The position numbers and the translations under genes are program-made. This document shows, piece after piece, positions 44,043-51,688 of a stretch of 64,000 bases of DNA; positions within the stretch are counted from its first letter, which is position 1, and each line of letters opens with the position of its first letter. The notes beneath the pieces are model-generated. The model was not told the DNA's origin and made no database searches. It was given only the letters and a program-made list of their open reading frames with translations. Source of the stretch: an uncultured Eggerthellaceae bacterium (GTDB lineage Bacteria; Actinomycetota; Coriobacteriia; Coriobacteriales; Eggerthellaceae); NCBI GenBank assembly GCA_910589125.1, contig CAJURX010000007.1, forward strand, positions 1 to 64,000, written 5' to 3'.

Positions 44043-45491
44043 TCATTCGGTTACAAGGTCAGTTTCAGCCTCCTTGGCGGGAAGCTTCTTCAGAAGGAAA
44101 GTGATGAGCGATAGAACGATGAAGCAACCGATGGAGATGACGATGCAGATGGTCATGCCGTTGACCGGATCCATTCCCACCAACAACGTGAAGAGCGCAA
44201 CGCCGATTCCGGCTCCAAGGTTCTGTCCAAGCTGCACTATGGAATTACCAGTTGCGCGAATCTCCGGCCTCAACATGACCTGAGGGCCAGCAGACATGGA
44301 AGACTGCATGTTCGAATTGCAGACTCCCGCGAAGAACACCACGATGTACACAAGCAGTGCTGGTGTCTCAGGATTGAGTACGAACAACAGCGCCACCATA
44401 GACAGCACGCGGAATACGTTCGCTATGGTCATAGCGCGCTTTGCAGAGGAGTCCTTCGCAATCATCTTGCCCCAAACCGGGCCCAAGAACAAACCAGAGA
44501 GCGCTGCGCAGATGCTGACGAATCCTCCAGCCAGCGCAGGACCTAGAGTGGTGACTACAGGGTCAGCTGCTAGCTGCATCATTACATAAGCAGGTACAAA
44601 GAATGTGATCGCCATGAAACCAAGATTGTGCAAAAGATTGCAAGCAGCGAAGACGAGCGTATTCCTGTCTTTTACAGCGTCCAATGGAACGATAGCGTCG
44701 TTGCCCTTCTTCCTCACCACCAGAACAAGGCAGATGAGCGAGATAATTCCGACCAGGACCATGACGTTCGAGCCGAGCGTGCCGAATGGCACATAGGACC
44801 CTCCAAGGGAGAGGACCAAGATGAGCATAGCCAAGAAAACTGTTACAGAAGCGCCGCCTGCGAAATCGAATGAACCACCCTTAACAGCAAGATCCTTGCA
44901 TTCTTCCTTGTTCACCCTGATGCCAAAGAAATAGCACATGATGAATGCGGCAGCTAAGACAGCGAACACTACCCAAGACCAGACCCTCCATCCAAGATTG
45001 TCCATGATCAAGCCGCCTACAAGAGGCCCTGCTATCAAGGCAATGGACATCATCGTAGAGTTCATGCCAAGGTAGAATGCAGCCTTCTTCTCATCGAACA
45101 TATCGCGGACCACCGTGAACCCAACTACGAAGAGTGCTGCACTCACAAGACCCCAGAAAATGTTCGCAATGATGATGATCCAGTAGTTAACTGCGATGCA
45201 CCTAGCCAGGATAACAAGCGCGCCTATCAATAGACCGAGGCTCATCAACTGGCGCTTCAAGTGAGGATTCCTTGCTGCTATGAAGCCAAAGATCGGCATA
45301 GCGCATACGCCCAGCACGCCCGCAATCGATTGAGCTAACCCGTAGATCTCATACGAGTCGAACTCCTGAGCGGCTATAGGCAACAACGTTGCATTCGTGC
45401 TTGATACCATCAGATTCGCGATGATGCCCAGATACAAGGCGAAGAGCATCAGCATCTTTTGCGTTTGGGTAGCTTGCTGGTATGGATTCAT
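44043..45491 (-). CDS. MFS transporter (DHA2-like, 14 helices)
   Basis: A 482-residue protein with 13-14 predicted helices, a TM5-like GPLVGGLIMDNLGWR motif and an N-terminal hydrophilic start. AGAGAGGAG lies 6 nt before the ATG. It sits between the two SDR genes in the operon and presumably imports the aromatic substrate or exports a product. Confidence 0.9.
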   Translation of the reverse strand: MNPYQQATQTQKMLMLFALYLGIIANLMVSSTNATLLPIAAQEFDSYEIYGLAQSIAGVLGVCAMPIFGFIAARNPHLKRQLMSLGLLIGALVILARCIAVNYWIIIIANIFWGLVSAALFVVGFTVVRDMFDEKKAAFYLGMNSTMMSIALIAGPLVGGLIMDNLGWRVWSWVVFAVLAAAFIMCYFFGIRVNKEECKDLAVKGGSFDFAGGASVTVFLAMLILVLSLGGSYVPFGTLGSNVMVLVGIISLICLVLVVRKKGNDAIVPLDAVKDRNTLVFAACNLLHNLGFMAITFFVPAYVMMQLAADPVVTTLGPALAGGFVSICAALSGLFLGPVWGKMIAKDSSAKRAMTIANVFRVLSMVALLFVLNPETPALLVYIVVFFAGVCNSNMQSSMSAGPQVMLRPEIRATGNSIVQLGQNLGAGIGVALFTLLVGMDPVNGMTICIVISIGCFIVLSLITFLLKKLPAKEAETDLVTE

Positions 45492-45509
45492 CTCAAACTC
45501 CTCTCTGTC

Positions 45510-46286
45510 CTAGCAAGCTTCGCCGCCGTCAACCAGCAGATGCTGGCCGACCATGAATGAAGAGGCGTCTGAAGCCAAGAACAGGACTGCGTTCGCGCAA
45601 TCGTCAACGGTGCCGAAGCGCCCCAAGGGGATCTTTGGCATCTTGGACTTGACGAAAGGCTCATACAGCGTTGCCTCGTGAGTCATATCCGTATCGATCA
45701 AGCCGGGATAGAAGGTGTTTACTCTGACCCCGTGCGGAGCCAGAAGAGCTCCCAAACTGTGAGTCATGGAGCGGATAGCGCCCTTGGTTGCAGTGTATGC
45801 AAGGGAGCCTTCAGCTCTCCATGCAGCAAGGGATGCCACTGGGATGATGGCTCCAACTCCATGTTTGGAGCACTCCTCCCAGCCGTACTTGATCATATAG
45901 AAGACGCCATCAAGATTGATGCTCTGGACCTTCTTCCAGTTATCTGAGTCGAATGTGGCTTCCATACCGCCTGATAATGACAGGCCGTTGATGCCAGCTG
46001 AGAGCACCATGATGTCAAGGCGGCCAAATTCTGCTATGCAGGCTTCTACCGCTTCCTTACATTGTTCCTCAATAGCTACATCAGTAGCCTTGTATGATGC
46101 TATTCCTCCAGCTGCCTCGATCTCTTCTACTGCTTCCTTGAGCTTATCTTCACGCCGTGCGGTCAAGAAGACCTTTGCACCATGAGCAGCCAGCATCTTT
46201 GCCGATTCATTGCCGATTCCGTGAGAGCTCGCTCCCGTAATGAGGGCGACACGACCTGTTAGATCGAACGGATCCTTCATAACCAT
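45510..46286 (-). CDS. Short-chain dehydrogenase/reductase
   Basis: A 258-residue classical SDR with the cofactor motif TGASSHGIG (one residue longer than the usual loop), catalytic S152, Y164 and K168 (YTATK), and the C-terminal LLVDGGEA. The ATG at 46286 has GAAAGGA 6 nt upstream. In the pyrogallol route the ring reductase that follows the transhydroxylase is an SDR, so this is a candidate phloroglucinol-reductase-like enzyme; not proven. Confidence 0.87.
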   Translation of the reverse strand: MVMKDPFDLTGRVALITGASSHGIGNESAKMLAAHGAKVFLTARREDKLKEAVEEIEAAGGIASYKATDVAIEEQCKEAVEACIAEFGRLDIMVLSAGINGLSLSGGMEATFDSDNWKKVQSINLDGVFYMIKYGWEECSKHGVGAIIPVASLAAWRAEGSLAYTATKGAIRSMTHSLGALLAPHGVRVNTFYPGLIDTDMTHEATLYEPFVKSKMPKIPLGRFGTVDDCANAVLFLASDASSFMVGQHLLVDGGEAC

Positions 46287-46342
46287 TGCTATTCCTTTCG
46301 TCATCGCACCGCATGGATGCGAGATAATTTGAAAATGGGTAG

Positions 46343-46870
46343 TTAGCCCATGAGTTCAGATATAGAGCGCAGCGGGCGACTTCCGTCCCAATTCATGGAT
46401 TGGGCTTTGACACCCATAGCCAAACCTTCGATAGGAGCATTAACCTCGACATAGCAGCCGAACACCTCTCTGCAATCGAAGTAGATGACATGCAAACCTT
46501 GTCCGGACGTCATTTCCATGGCGACTTCGTAACCTTCTGCAATGAAATCGGCCTTGACCTGGTCGACATCATCCGTCCAGATACAAAAATGGTGCAGACC
46601 GTAACGCCCGAGCTCTTGATAGACATCGGGTTCATCAGTCTGCACCTCGATCAGTTCGATTTGCATATCTGCCAACTGGCCTAGAGCACACCTGCTCCTC
46701 ATATTGGAAGGCTTTCCCCTATAGAGAAGCTCAGTTGGCTCGGAAACTCCAAGATCGAAGAAAGGGCCTGCTCCAAGTGTCGCAGCGAAAGTCTTGGCTG
46801 CTTGCTCCAAATCGCTAACCCGGAAACCTAACTGCTTGATTCCATATTTACTCAGCAAATCTCCGAACAT
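46343..46870 (-). CDS. VOC-superfamily (glyoxalase-like) protein
   Basis: A 175-residue two-module vicinal-oxygen-chelate fold: first module GIKQLGFRVSDLEQAAKTF, second module HHFCIWTDDVDQVKADFIAEG with CYVEVNAP at the end. Candidate metal ligands are His/Glu in the second module. The start is the ATG at 46870. Family members include epimerases, isomerases and ring-cleaving dioxygenases; an oxygen-independent isomerase or hydrolase fits the anaerobic setting. Confidence 0.75.
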   Translation of the reverse strand: MFGDLLSKYGIKQLGFRVSDLEQAAKTFAATLGAGPFFDLGVSEPTELLYRGKPSNMRSRCALGQLADMQIELIEVQTDEPDVYQELGRYGLHHFCIWTDDVDQVKADFIAEGYEVAMEMTSGQGLHVIYFDCREVFGCYVEVNAPIEGLAMGVKAQSMNWDGSRPLRSISELMG

Positions 46871-46903
46871 AACGCAGCACACTCCCTTTCTGTCGTTGTG
46901 ATA

Positions 46904-47128
46904 TTACTTTGGCGGTGCCGGTGGCTTGGGGGCTCCAGGAACTGCAGGGGCGCCAGGTGCTTTTGGTGCGTTAGGCGCACCAGGAGTCAGTGGCTGATCC
47001 GCATCGAAACCTTGCTTCTGCGTTTCAAGGGATGCGCCGCATTTCTCGCACACGGTGGCCACCGGCTTATTCACAGTGCCGCATTCCGGACACTTCTTCA
47101 TCTGGATCTCTGCTGGTCTAAAACACAT
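46904..47128 (-). CDS. Short zinc-ribbon protein with Pro/Ala/Gly tail
   Basis: A 74-residue protein. Four Cys form a zinc ribbon (MKKCPECGT and CEKCGASL) and the last 30 residues are repeats of GAP/KAP/KPP. The ATG at 47128 follows GAAAGGT by 10 nt. Located directly after the small subunit gene of the molybdoenzyme, separated by a large hairpin. Role unknown; it may be an interaction or assembly factor. Confidence 0.6.
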   Translation of the reverse strand: MCFRPAEIQMKKCPECGTVNKPVATVCEKCGASLETQKQGFDADQPLTPGAPNAPKAPGAPAVPGAPKPPAPPK

Positions 47129-47166
47129 ATACGCTACTACCTTTCTAGCTGTGATGCGTTGCGCCT

Positions 47167-47223
47167 CCAACCGCCAACACCCAAGAGAAAGAAGGATAGG
47201 AGAGTGCAGGTGCTGGCGGTTGG
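47167..47223 (-). repeat. Long intra-operon hairpin
   Basis: Arms 47167-47181 and 47209-47223 are inverted repeats with 14 of 15 matches around a 27-nt loop that on the minus strand is pyrimidine-rich. It lies between the molybdoenzyme small-subunit gene and the zinc-ribbon gene. With no T-run it is more likely an mRNA stabiliser or processing site than a terminator. Confidence 0.75.
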
Positions 47224-47248
47224 CATGCGCTACTAGGGGGAGGGATGG

Positions 47249-48052
47249 TTACACGAGAGCTATGTCGCCCAGGCCTTTGTCCTCGCTGAGCGTGCTCGCT
47301 TTGATGGTCTTGCTCTTCCCGTCTGCGGAGATGGAAACCTCCCACTCAGCTTCGGGCAGATCGTTGAGCCAGAAGTCACCCCAGGAATTCGTCTTGGTGG
47401 TGAATGTGCCGGCATTACTGCTTGCCTTCACATCAGCGCCTTCAACGATCTCGTTCTTGTTGGGGTCATAGACGGTGCCGGCGATGAACTTCTTGGGAAG
47501 ACCACGATAGAAGACGCGAGGCTTCGTGCCGTACTCTGGGTGGAGCACCTCTTCGGTGCCGTCGAGCCCGAGCTGATCTTCTTCGCCGAACATGATCACG
47601 TCAACGTGGCAGTTATCCACGCAGCGCGGGACCTTGATCGGCTCGTCGCCGTCTAGAAGATGCGCGCAACCGGTGCACTTCTGGGGGATGTTGAGAAGCT
47701 CATTCCAATAGATCGCATGGTAGGGGCACGCATCCACTATCTGCTTCTGACCCTTCGCCTTCTCGGGATCGATCAGGACGAGGCCGTCCTCGCGCCGATA
47801 GACTGCGTCGTTCTTCGCCGCCTTCATGCAAGGAGCGTTCTCGCAATGATTGCACATCGTGGGAATATAGCTCACCTTGACATGCGGCTTATGTCCACGC
47901 TCCTTCTGAACGAGCTTGCACCAGAATTGACCAGTATCAGGTTGCGGCTTTGCGTAGGGAGCCCAGTCATTGCCGCAATGCTCGTCCTTGCAGCCGATCT
48001 GGCAATCATAGCAGCCCACGCACTTCTTAACATCGATAAGGAATGCTTTCAT
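47249..48052 (-). CDS. 4Fe-4S small subunit of a transhydroxylase-type molybdoenzyme
   Basis: A 267-residue protein. Ferredoxin-like cysteine groups are CVGCYDCQIGC, CNHCENAPC, CPYHAIYW with CTGCAHLL and CVDNC, enough for three clusters. The C-terminal 80 residues (from about 185: IAGTVYDPNKNEIVEGADV) form a carboxypeptidase-regulatory/Cna-B-like beta domain. That architecture is, from memory, a mark of the pyrogallol-phloroglucinol transhydroxylase beta subunit (about 274 residues). AGAGGAAAG lies 5 nt before the ATG. It follows the large subunit by 29 nt. Confidence 0.88.
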   Translation of the reverse strand: MKAFLIDVKKCVGCYDCQIGCKDEHCGNDWAPYAKPQPDTGQFWCKLVQKERGHKPHVKVSYIPTMCNHCENAPCMKAAKNDAVYRREDGLVLIDPEKAKGQKQIVDACPYHAIYWNELLNIPQKCTGCAHLLDGDEPIKVPRCVDNCHVDVIMFGEEDQLGLDGTEEVLHPEYGTKPRVFYRGLPKKFIAGTVYDPNKNEIVEGADVKASSNAGTFTTKTNSWGDFWLNDLPEAEWEVSISADGKSKTIKASTLSEDKGLGDIALV

Positions 48053-48081
48053 CGTTTCTTTCCTCTCTTCCTCGCGCAGGC

Positions 48082-50709
48082 CTACTCGACGACCCAGGAC
48101 TTGTAGTTGCTGCCAATCTCGGGGTCGTAGTCGCGAGCGAACGCCTCGGGATAGTCGCGCTTCCAGCTCTCATACTCCTCATCGGTCACCTTAGCGGCTT
48201 CGGCCAGATAACCGGTAACAGCGAAGCCAGCGCAGTGCTTGGAGACGGTCTCGTTCGGACAGATCAGGTTGATGGCTCCGCCGCGATCGAAGTGCGACGT
48301 GATGGGGTCTACGCGAGAACCCTTCGCGACAACCACAGAGCGTGGTGCTACGCGCTCAGAGATGCGCGCACCGAACAGGATGGTGCCACGATCGTTGTAC
48401 AGCTTGACGATGTCCCCGTCTGCGATCCCACGCGCCTTGGCGTCCTCGGGGGCCATCCAGATAGGCTCATAGAGATAGCCGTCTTTGCCGCGCACCTTGC
48501 ACGTTTCGATCTCACGGAACCACTTGATGTCGTCGCCTTGTACATGAACGCGCCACTTGGCCGGGTTAGCCGTCACCAACAGCGAGTAATCTTTGCAGCG
48601 CTCGCCCCAGAACGTCTCATCATGCGTCCAGCCTTCCGACTTCGGACCACCGATGATCCACTTCGCCATGGGCTGACGCTCTTTGTCGTCCGGGAAATTG
48701 TCGGCGAGCGCCTGGCTCCAGAACTCGATCTTGCCCGTGGGGGTGTCAAGCGGATTGTTCTCGGGATCTTCATAGAATGCACGCATGCCGGGAACGTCGT
48801 CTTCCCAATTCTTTGCCATCTTCGGGAAGTAGTAGCCGCGCTTCTTGAATTCGTCCCAATCGAGCTCCTCGGTCAAGCGCGACTGCTCGAAGCCGTACTT
48901 CATCCATTCGTCTTCGGTCATGCCCAGATCGATCTGATCGCGGATTCCAAAGCGCTCGCCGATCATGCATGCGATCTCGAAATCGGAATAAGACTCCCCG
49001 ACATGACCGATGGCAGCAGGCGTCAGCGCCTCGAAACGGCGCATATCGGGCGCGCCGCCGCCCATGGAGTCGTTGTCCTCGACGCAGGTGGTAACGGGAA
49101 GGATCAGATCTGCGAACAGCGAGTCGTTCTCGAGCCACTGATGATTCGTGATGAAGCATTCGACCTGGGGAGAGCGAATTGCATCTTGGAACTCGAATCC
49201 TCCATTCCAGCAATTCATATTGCAAGGCTTCTCCGACCAAAGCAGGTGAATAGGCGTGCCGCCCTTATCAGCCGGTGCCGGGTAGTTGAATTCTTCGAAC
49301 TGTTCAGAATTCTCGACGTAAACGATGCACGGGCTGCCCCACCACTTGACGGAACCGTTGTTGATCGCATCTGCGATCTTAGTGCGAGGAAGGCTCTGTG
49401 GATTCGGATAGAACATGCGGCACTGGTTGATCGAGCTGAATGGGGCCGTCGTGGAGCGACAAATCTCCTCGCGTGCGAATACCATGCTGGAAAGGTGGCA
49501 CTGTTGAACGCCGGGCTTGCCAAGACCTTGCATCGCGAGCTTATAAGCCGCAGTGCGACCTGCTTCATGAGAATAAGGGGTCTTGATCGCGCCAGAGCTG
49601 TAATGTGCATGACTCGTAACTTTGCTTGCCACGTTGCGCGCATATGCCTTGATCGTCCACTCAGGAACGCCGCAGCGCTCCGCTGCCCATGCCGGCGTCT
49701 TCTCAACGCCGTCTTCCTTGCCCATGATGTAATCAACGAGCTTATCGAAGTGAACAGTGTGCGTTTCGATGAAGTCCTTGTCGTACGTGCCCTCAGTGAT
49801 CCAAACGTGCATCACTCCGAAATCGAAAGCGGAGTCAGTATTCGGGAGGATGGGGATCCACTTCATCGTCTCATGGCATACCGCCGTATAATTGCAGAAG
49901 GGATCGACGATAACGAACTCTTTGCCAAGCTCTTCCCAGTACTTCAAGAGGGCGGAAAGGCACTGGCTGGCATAGTTCTGCGTCAGCTCCCAGTCACCTG
50001 CATCGAACACGATCAACTCAGAATTCTCGGAGATGTCCTTCATAACGTTCCAGGCATTACCACCGTTCTGAGCGGGAGCAATCAGGCCCAAGCCGTGATT
50101 TGCGCCGGAACCCCAGACATGCTTCGCTCCCCAATACCAACCCTCGACGGAGTCGGGAGTACGAGTCTCACGCGTATAGCCGCCGAGCTTGCTCATCAGA
50201 TTCGCATGCATACCACCGCCAGCATGAAGGTCCTTTGATTCGCGATGGCCGTCTTCGCCGATGCAGATGACGCTCATCGGACCGTATTCATCGATGACGC
50301 GGCGCAGTTCCGCCTCGATGATATCGATGGCTTCGTCCCAGCTGATCCGCTCGAACTTCGATTTGCCTCGATTCTGCGTGTTGCGCTCGCCGTTCGGATT
50401 CCAGTCAACGCGCTTCAAGGGATAGCGCACGCGATTCTTGGAATACACGCGGTTCTTGTAAGCCAAGGCGAAATAGTTCGGCATGGTCTTATAAGGCGCA
50501 CTGAACTTCTTCCCGTTGATATCCCACTCCCACGTGGATGGCGCAAGCTCTTCCTTCGTGTAGCTTGTCTCAAGATCTAGCGGTCGAAGTCGAACGATCT
50601 TCCCATCCTTTGAGTCGGCGCATACGAGATCACCTCCCGTGCCGCCACAAGCAATGCTTTGAAGCGTTGTTTTGGTGGAACCACCGTTTACCGCTGCTTC
50701 AGCACCCAT
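48082..50709 (-). CDS. Molybdopterin large subunit, pyrogallol-phloroglucinol transhydroxylase-like
   Basis: An 875-residue bis-MGD enzyme of the DMSO reductase superfamily. There is no twin-arginine signal and no N-terminal CxxCxxxC cluster motif, so it is cytoplasmic and lacks the usual Fe-S in this subunit. H155 (GEDGHRES) and D186-S187 (TRTPDSVEGWYWGAKHVWG) align with the active-site His, Asp and Mo-ligand Ser of the Pelobacter enzyme, whose subunit lengths (875 and 274, from memory) also match. The tyrosine known near residue 404 there cannot be placed: no Tyr occurs between 390 and 433. A dehydroxylase on catechols is the main alternative. The start at 50709 sits just after a regulatory hairpin. 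Confidence 0.85.
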   Translation of the reverse strand: MGAEAAVNGGSTKTTLQSIACGGTGGDLVCADSKDGKIVRLRPLDLETSYTKEELAPSTWEWDINGKKFSAPYKTMPNYFALAYKNRVYSKNRVRYPLKRVDWNPNGERNTQNRGKSKFERISWDEAIDIIEAELRRVIDEYGPMSVICIGEDGHRESKDLHAGGGMHANLMSKLGGYTRETRTPDSVEGWYWGAKHVWGSGANHGLGLIAPAQNGGNAWNVMKDISENSELIVFDAGDWELTQNYASQCLSALLKYWEELGKEFVIVDPFCNYTAVCHETMKWIPILPNTDSAFDFGVMHVWITEGTYDKDFIETHTVHFDKLVDYIMGKEDGVEKTPAWAAERCGVPEWTIKAYARNVASKVTSHAHYSSGAIKTPYSHEAGRTAAYKLAMQGLGKPGVQQCHLSSMVFAREEICRSTTAPFSSINQCRMFYPNPQSLPRTKIADAINNGSVKWWGSPCIVYVENSEQFEEFNYPAPADKGGTPIHLLWSEKPCNMNCWNGGFEFQDAIRSPQVECFITNHQWLENDSLFADLILPVTTCVEDNDSMGGGAPDMRRFEALTPAAIGHVGESYSDFEIACMIGERFGIRDQIDLGMTEDEWMKYGFEQSRLTEELDWDEFKKRGYYFPKMAKNWEDDVPGMRAFYEDPENNPLDTPTGKIEFWSQALADNFPDDKERQPMAKWIIGGPKSEGWTHDETFWGERCKDYSLLVTANPAKWRVHVQGDDIKWFREIETCKVRGKDGYLYEPIWMAPEDAKARGIADGDIVKLYNDRGTILFGARISERVAPRSVVVAKGSRVDPITSHFDRGGAINLICPNETVSKHCAGFAVTGYLAEAAKVTDEEYESWKRDYPEAFARDYDPEIGSNYKSWVVE

Positions 50710-50803
50710 AAGCCTCTCCTCTCTCATTTGACAAGGGAGAGGCTTGAGCCGTGATTCAATTGACCTCTCCCATTCCAATACATTCAAAAATGCAGGAGAG
50801 GTC
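50710..50803 (-). promoter_or_regulatory. Leader RNA with four mutually exclusive pairing arms
   Basis: In minus-strand order: arm 1 GACCTCTCC (50803-50795), arm 2 GGGAGAGGTC (50771-50762), arm 3 AAGCCTCTCCC (50745-50735) and arm 4 GGAGAGGCTT (50719-50710), next to the ATG at 50709. Arms 1:2 (9 bp) and 3:4 (10 bp) can pair; arms 2:3 can also pair over 8 bp. Arm 4 overlaps the Shine-Dalgarno AGGAG (50720-50716). Pairing 3:4 would hide it and pairing 2:3 would free it. Confidence 0.6.
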
Positions 50804-50937
50804 GAGCACATTCAATTCGCAATCGGTTCCCTTTGGGTGCAAATCGAAACTCAAAATAGAGACATATGCAAAATCGGAAACAGAATCACCGTTAAAGTGA
50901 ATCTATGGGTGACAAAACAGGCAGTGTGTAACCTTGC

Positions 50938-51531
50938 TTAAAATGGCGGGGTGCGCAGATTCTTGGGTTCAAATGTGCCAATCCAAAAATCATTGACCAT
51001 TTCATTGTACAGTCTGGCAAGTTGCTCAGGCGTATAGGGCATGTCATCGCTGATCCATTTCTGGATCAACATGGCTTGGGAGGCCGCAAAGAAATAGGAA
51101 ATGTAATCGACCTTTAAGCTATCTCCCCGATAGTTGTGCGATGCAAGTATCTCGATGTTCAGCTCATAGATCTCCTGCGTCGCAATCCTGAGAAAGGTGT
51201 CGTCTTTCCCCTTCATTGGGCCAACCAGCTTTTTGTAAAATCTCTTTGAAGCATATATTTGCTCATAGATCTTTTCGTAAATCACAGGGTACATATCGTA
51301 CGTCTGGGGTTGCGAGAAAAGCAGATTGATATTTCGTATCGGCGCTATCGCATCCTTTTGGAAAATAGAGGCTAGAATATCCTCCTTGTTCGAGAAGTGC
51401 ACGTAAAATGATTTGCGTGAAACGTGCGCGGTTTCGCATATATTAGAAACCGAGATCATGCTATATGGTTTTTCTTCGATCAGCTTCTTGAAGCTGCTCT
51501 CTATCGCTAATCGCGCGTCGCAAGCATTCAT
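50938..51531 (-). CDS. TetR-family transcriptional regulator
   Basis: A 197-residue protein with an N-terminal HTH (SVSNICETAHVSRKSFYVHFSNKEDIL) and an all-helical ligand-binding C-terminus. It lies 228 nt upstream of the molybdoenzyme large-subunit gene in the same direction and could regulate that operon. A palindrome just upstream may be its own operator. Confidence 0.88.
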   Translation of the reverse strand: MNACDARLAIESSFKKLIEEKPYSMISVSNICETAHVSRKSFYVHFSNKEDILASIFQKDAIAPIRNINLLFSQPQTYDMYPVIYEKIYEQIYASKRFYKKLVGPMKGKDDTFLRIATQEIYELNIEILASHNYRGDSLKVDYISYFFAASQAMLIQKWISDDMPYTPEQLARLYNEMVNDFWIGTFEPKNLRTPPF

Positions 51532-51549
51532 GACAAACCCCCAACCCCC

Positions 51550-51563
51550 ATGATACTTATCAT
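51550..51563. promoter_or_regulatory. Palindromic operator candidate before the TetR gene
   Basis: ATGATA-CT-TATCAT, arms of 6 bp, 19 nt upstream of the regulator start and overlapping a possible TATGAT -10 element. Confidence 0.45.
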
Positions 51564-51688
51564 ACTAAAAATACTCGGCGTGGGGAGTGCTGCTCTTAAC
51601 CTGGATGCACGTCACACATACTTACCCGATCGACCCCTGTTTTTTATCTCGCACCTTACGATCTTTCGAGAATCGGCAGGATGCGCCA

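Noticed and set aside
48043..50238. Long open frame of 731 codons on the plus strand
   Set aside because: It is wholly antisense to the clearly conserved molybdoenzyme genes, has no domain I recognise, and has an amino-acid make-up typical of a shadow frame.
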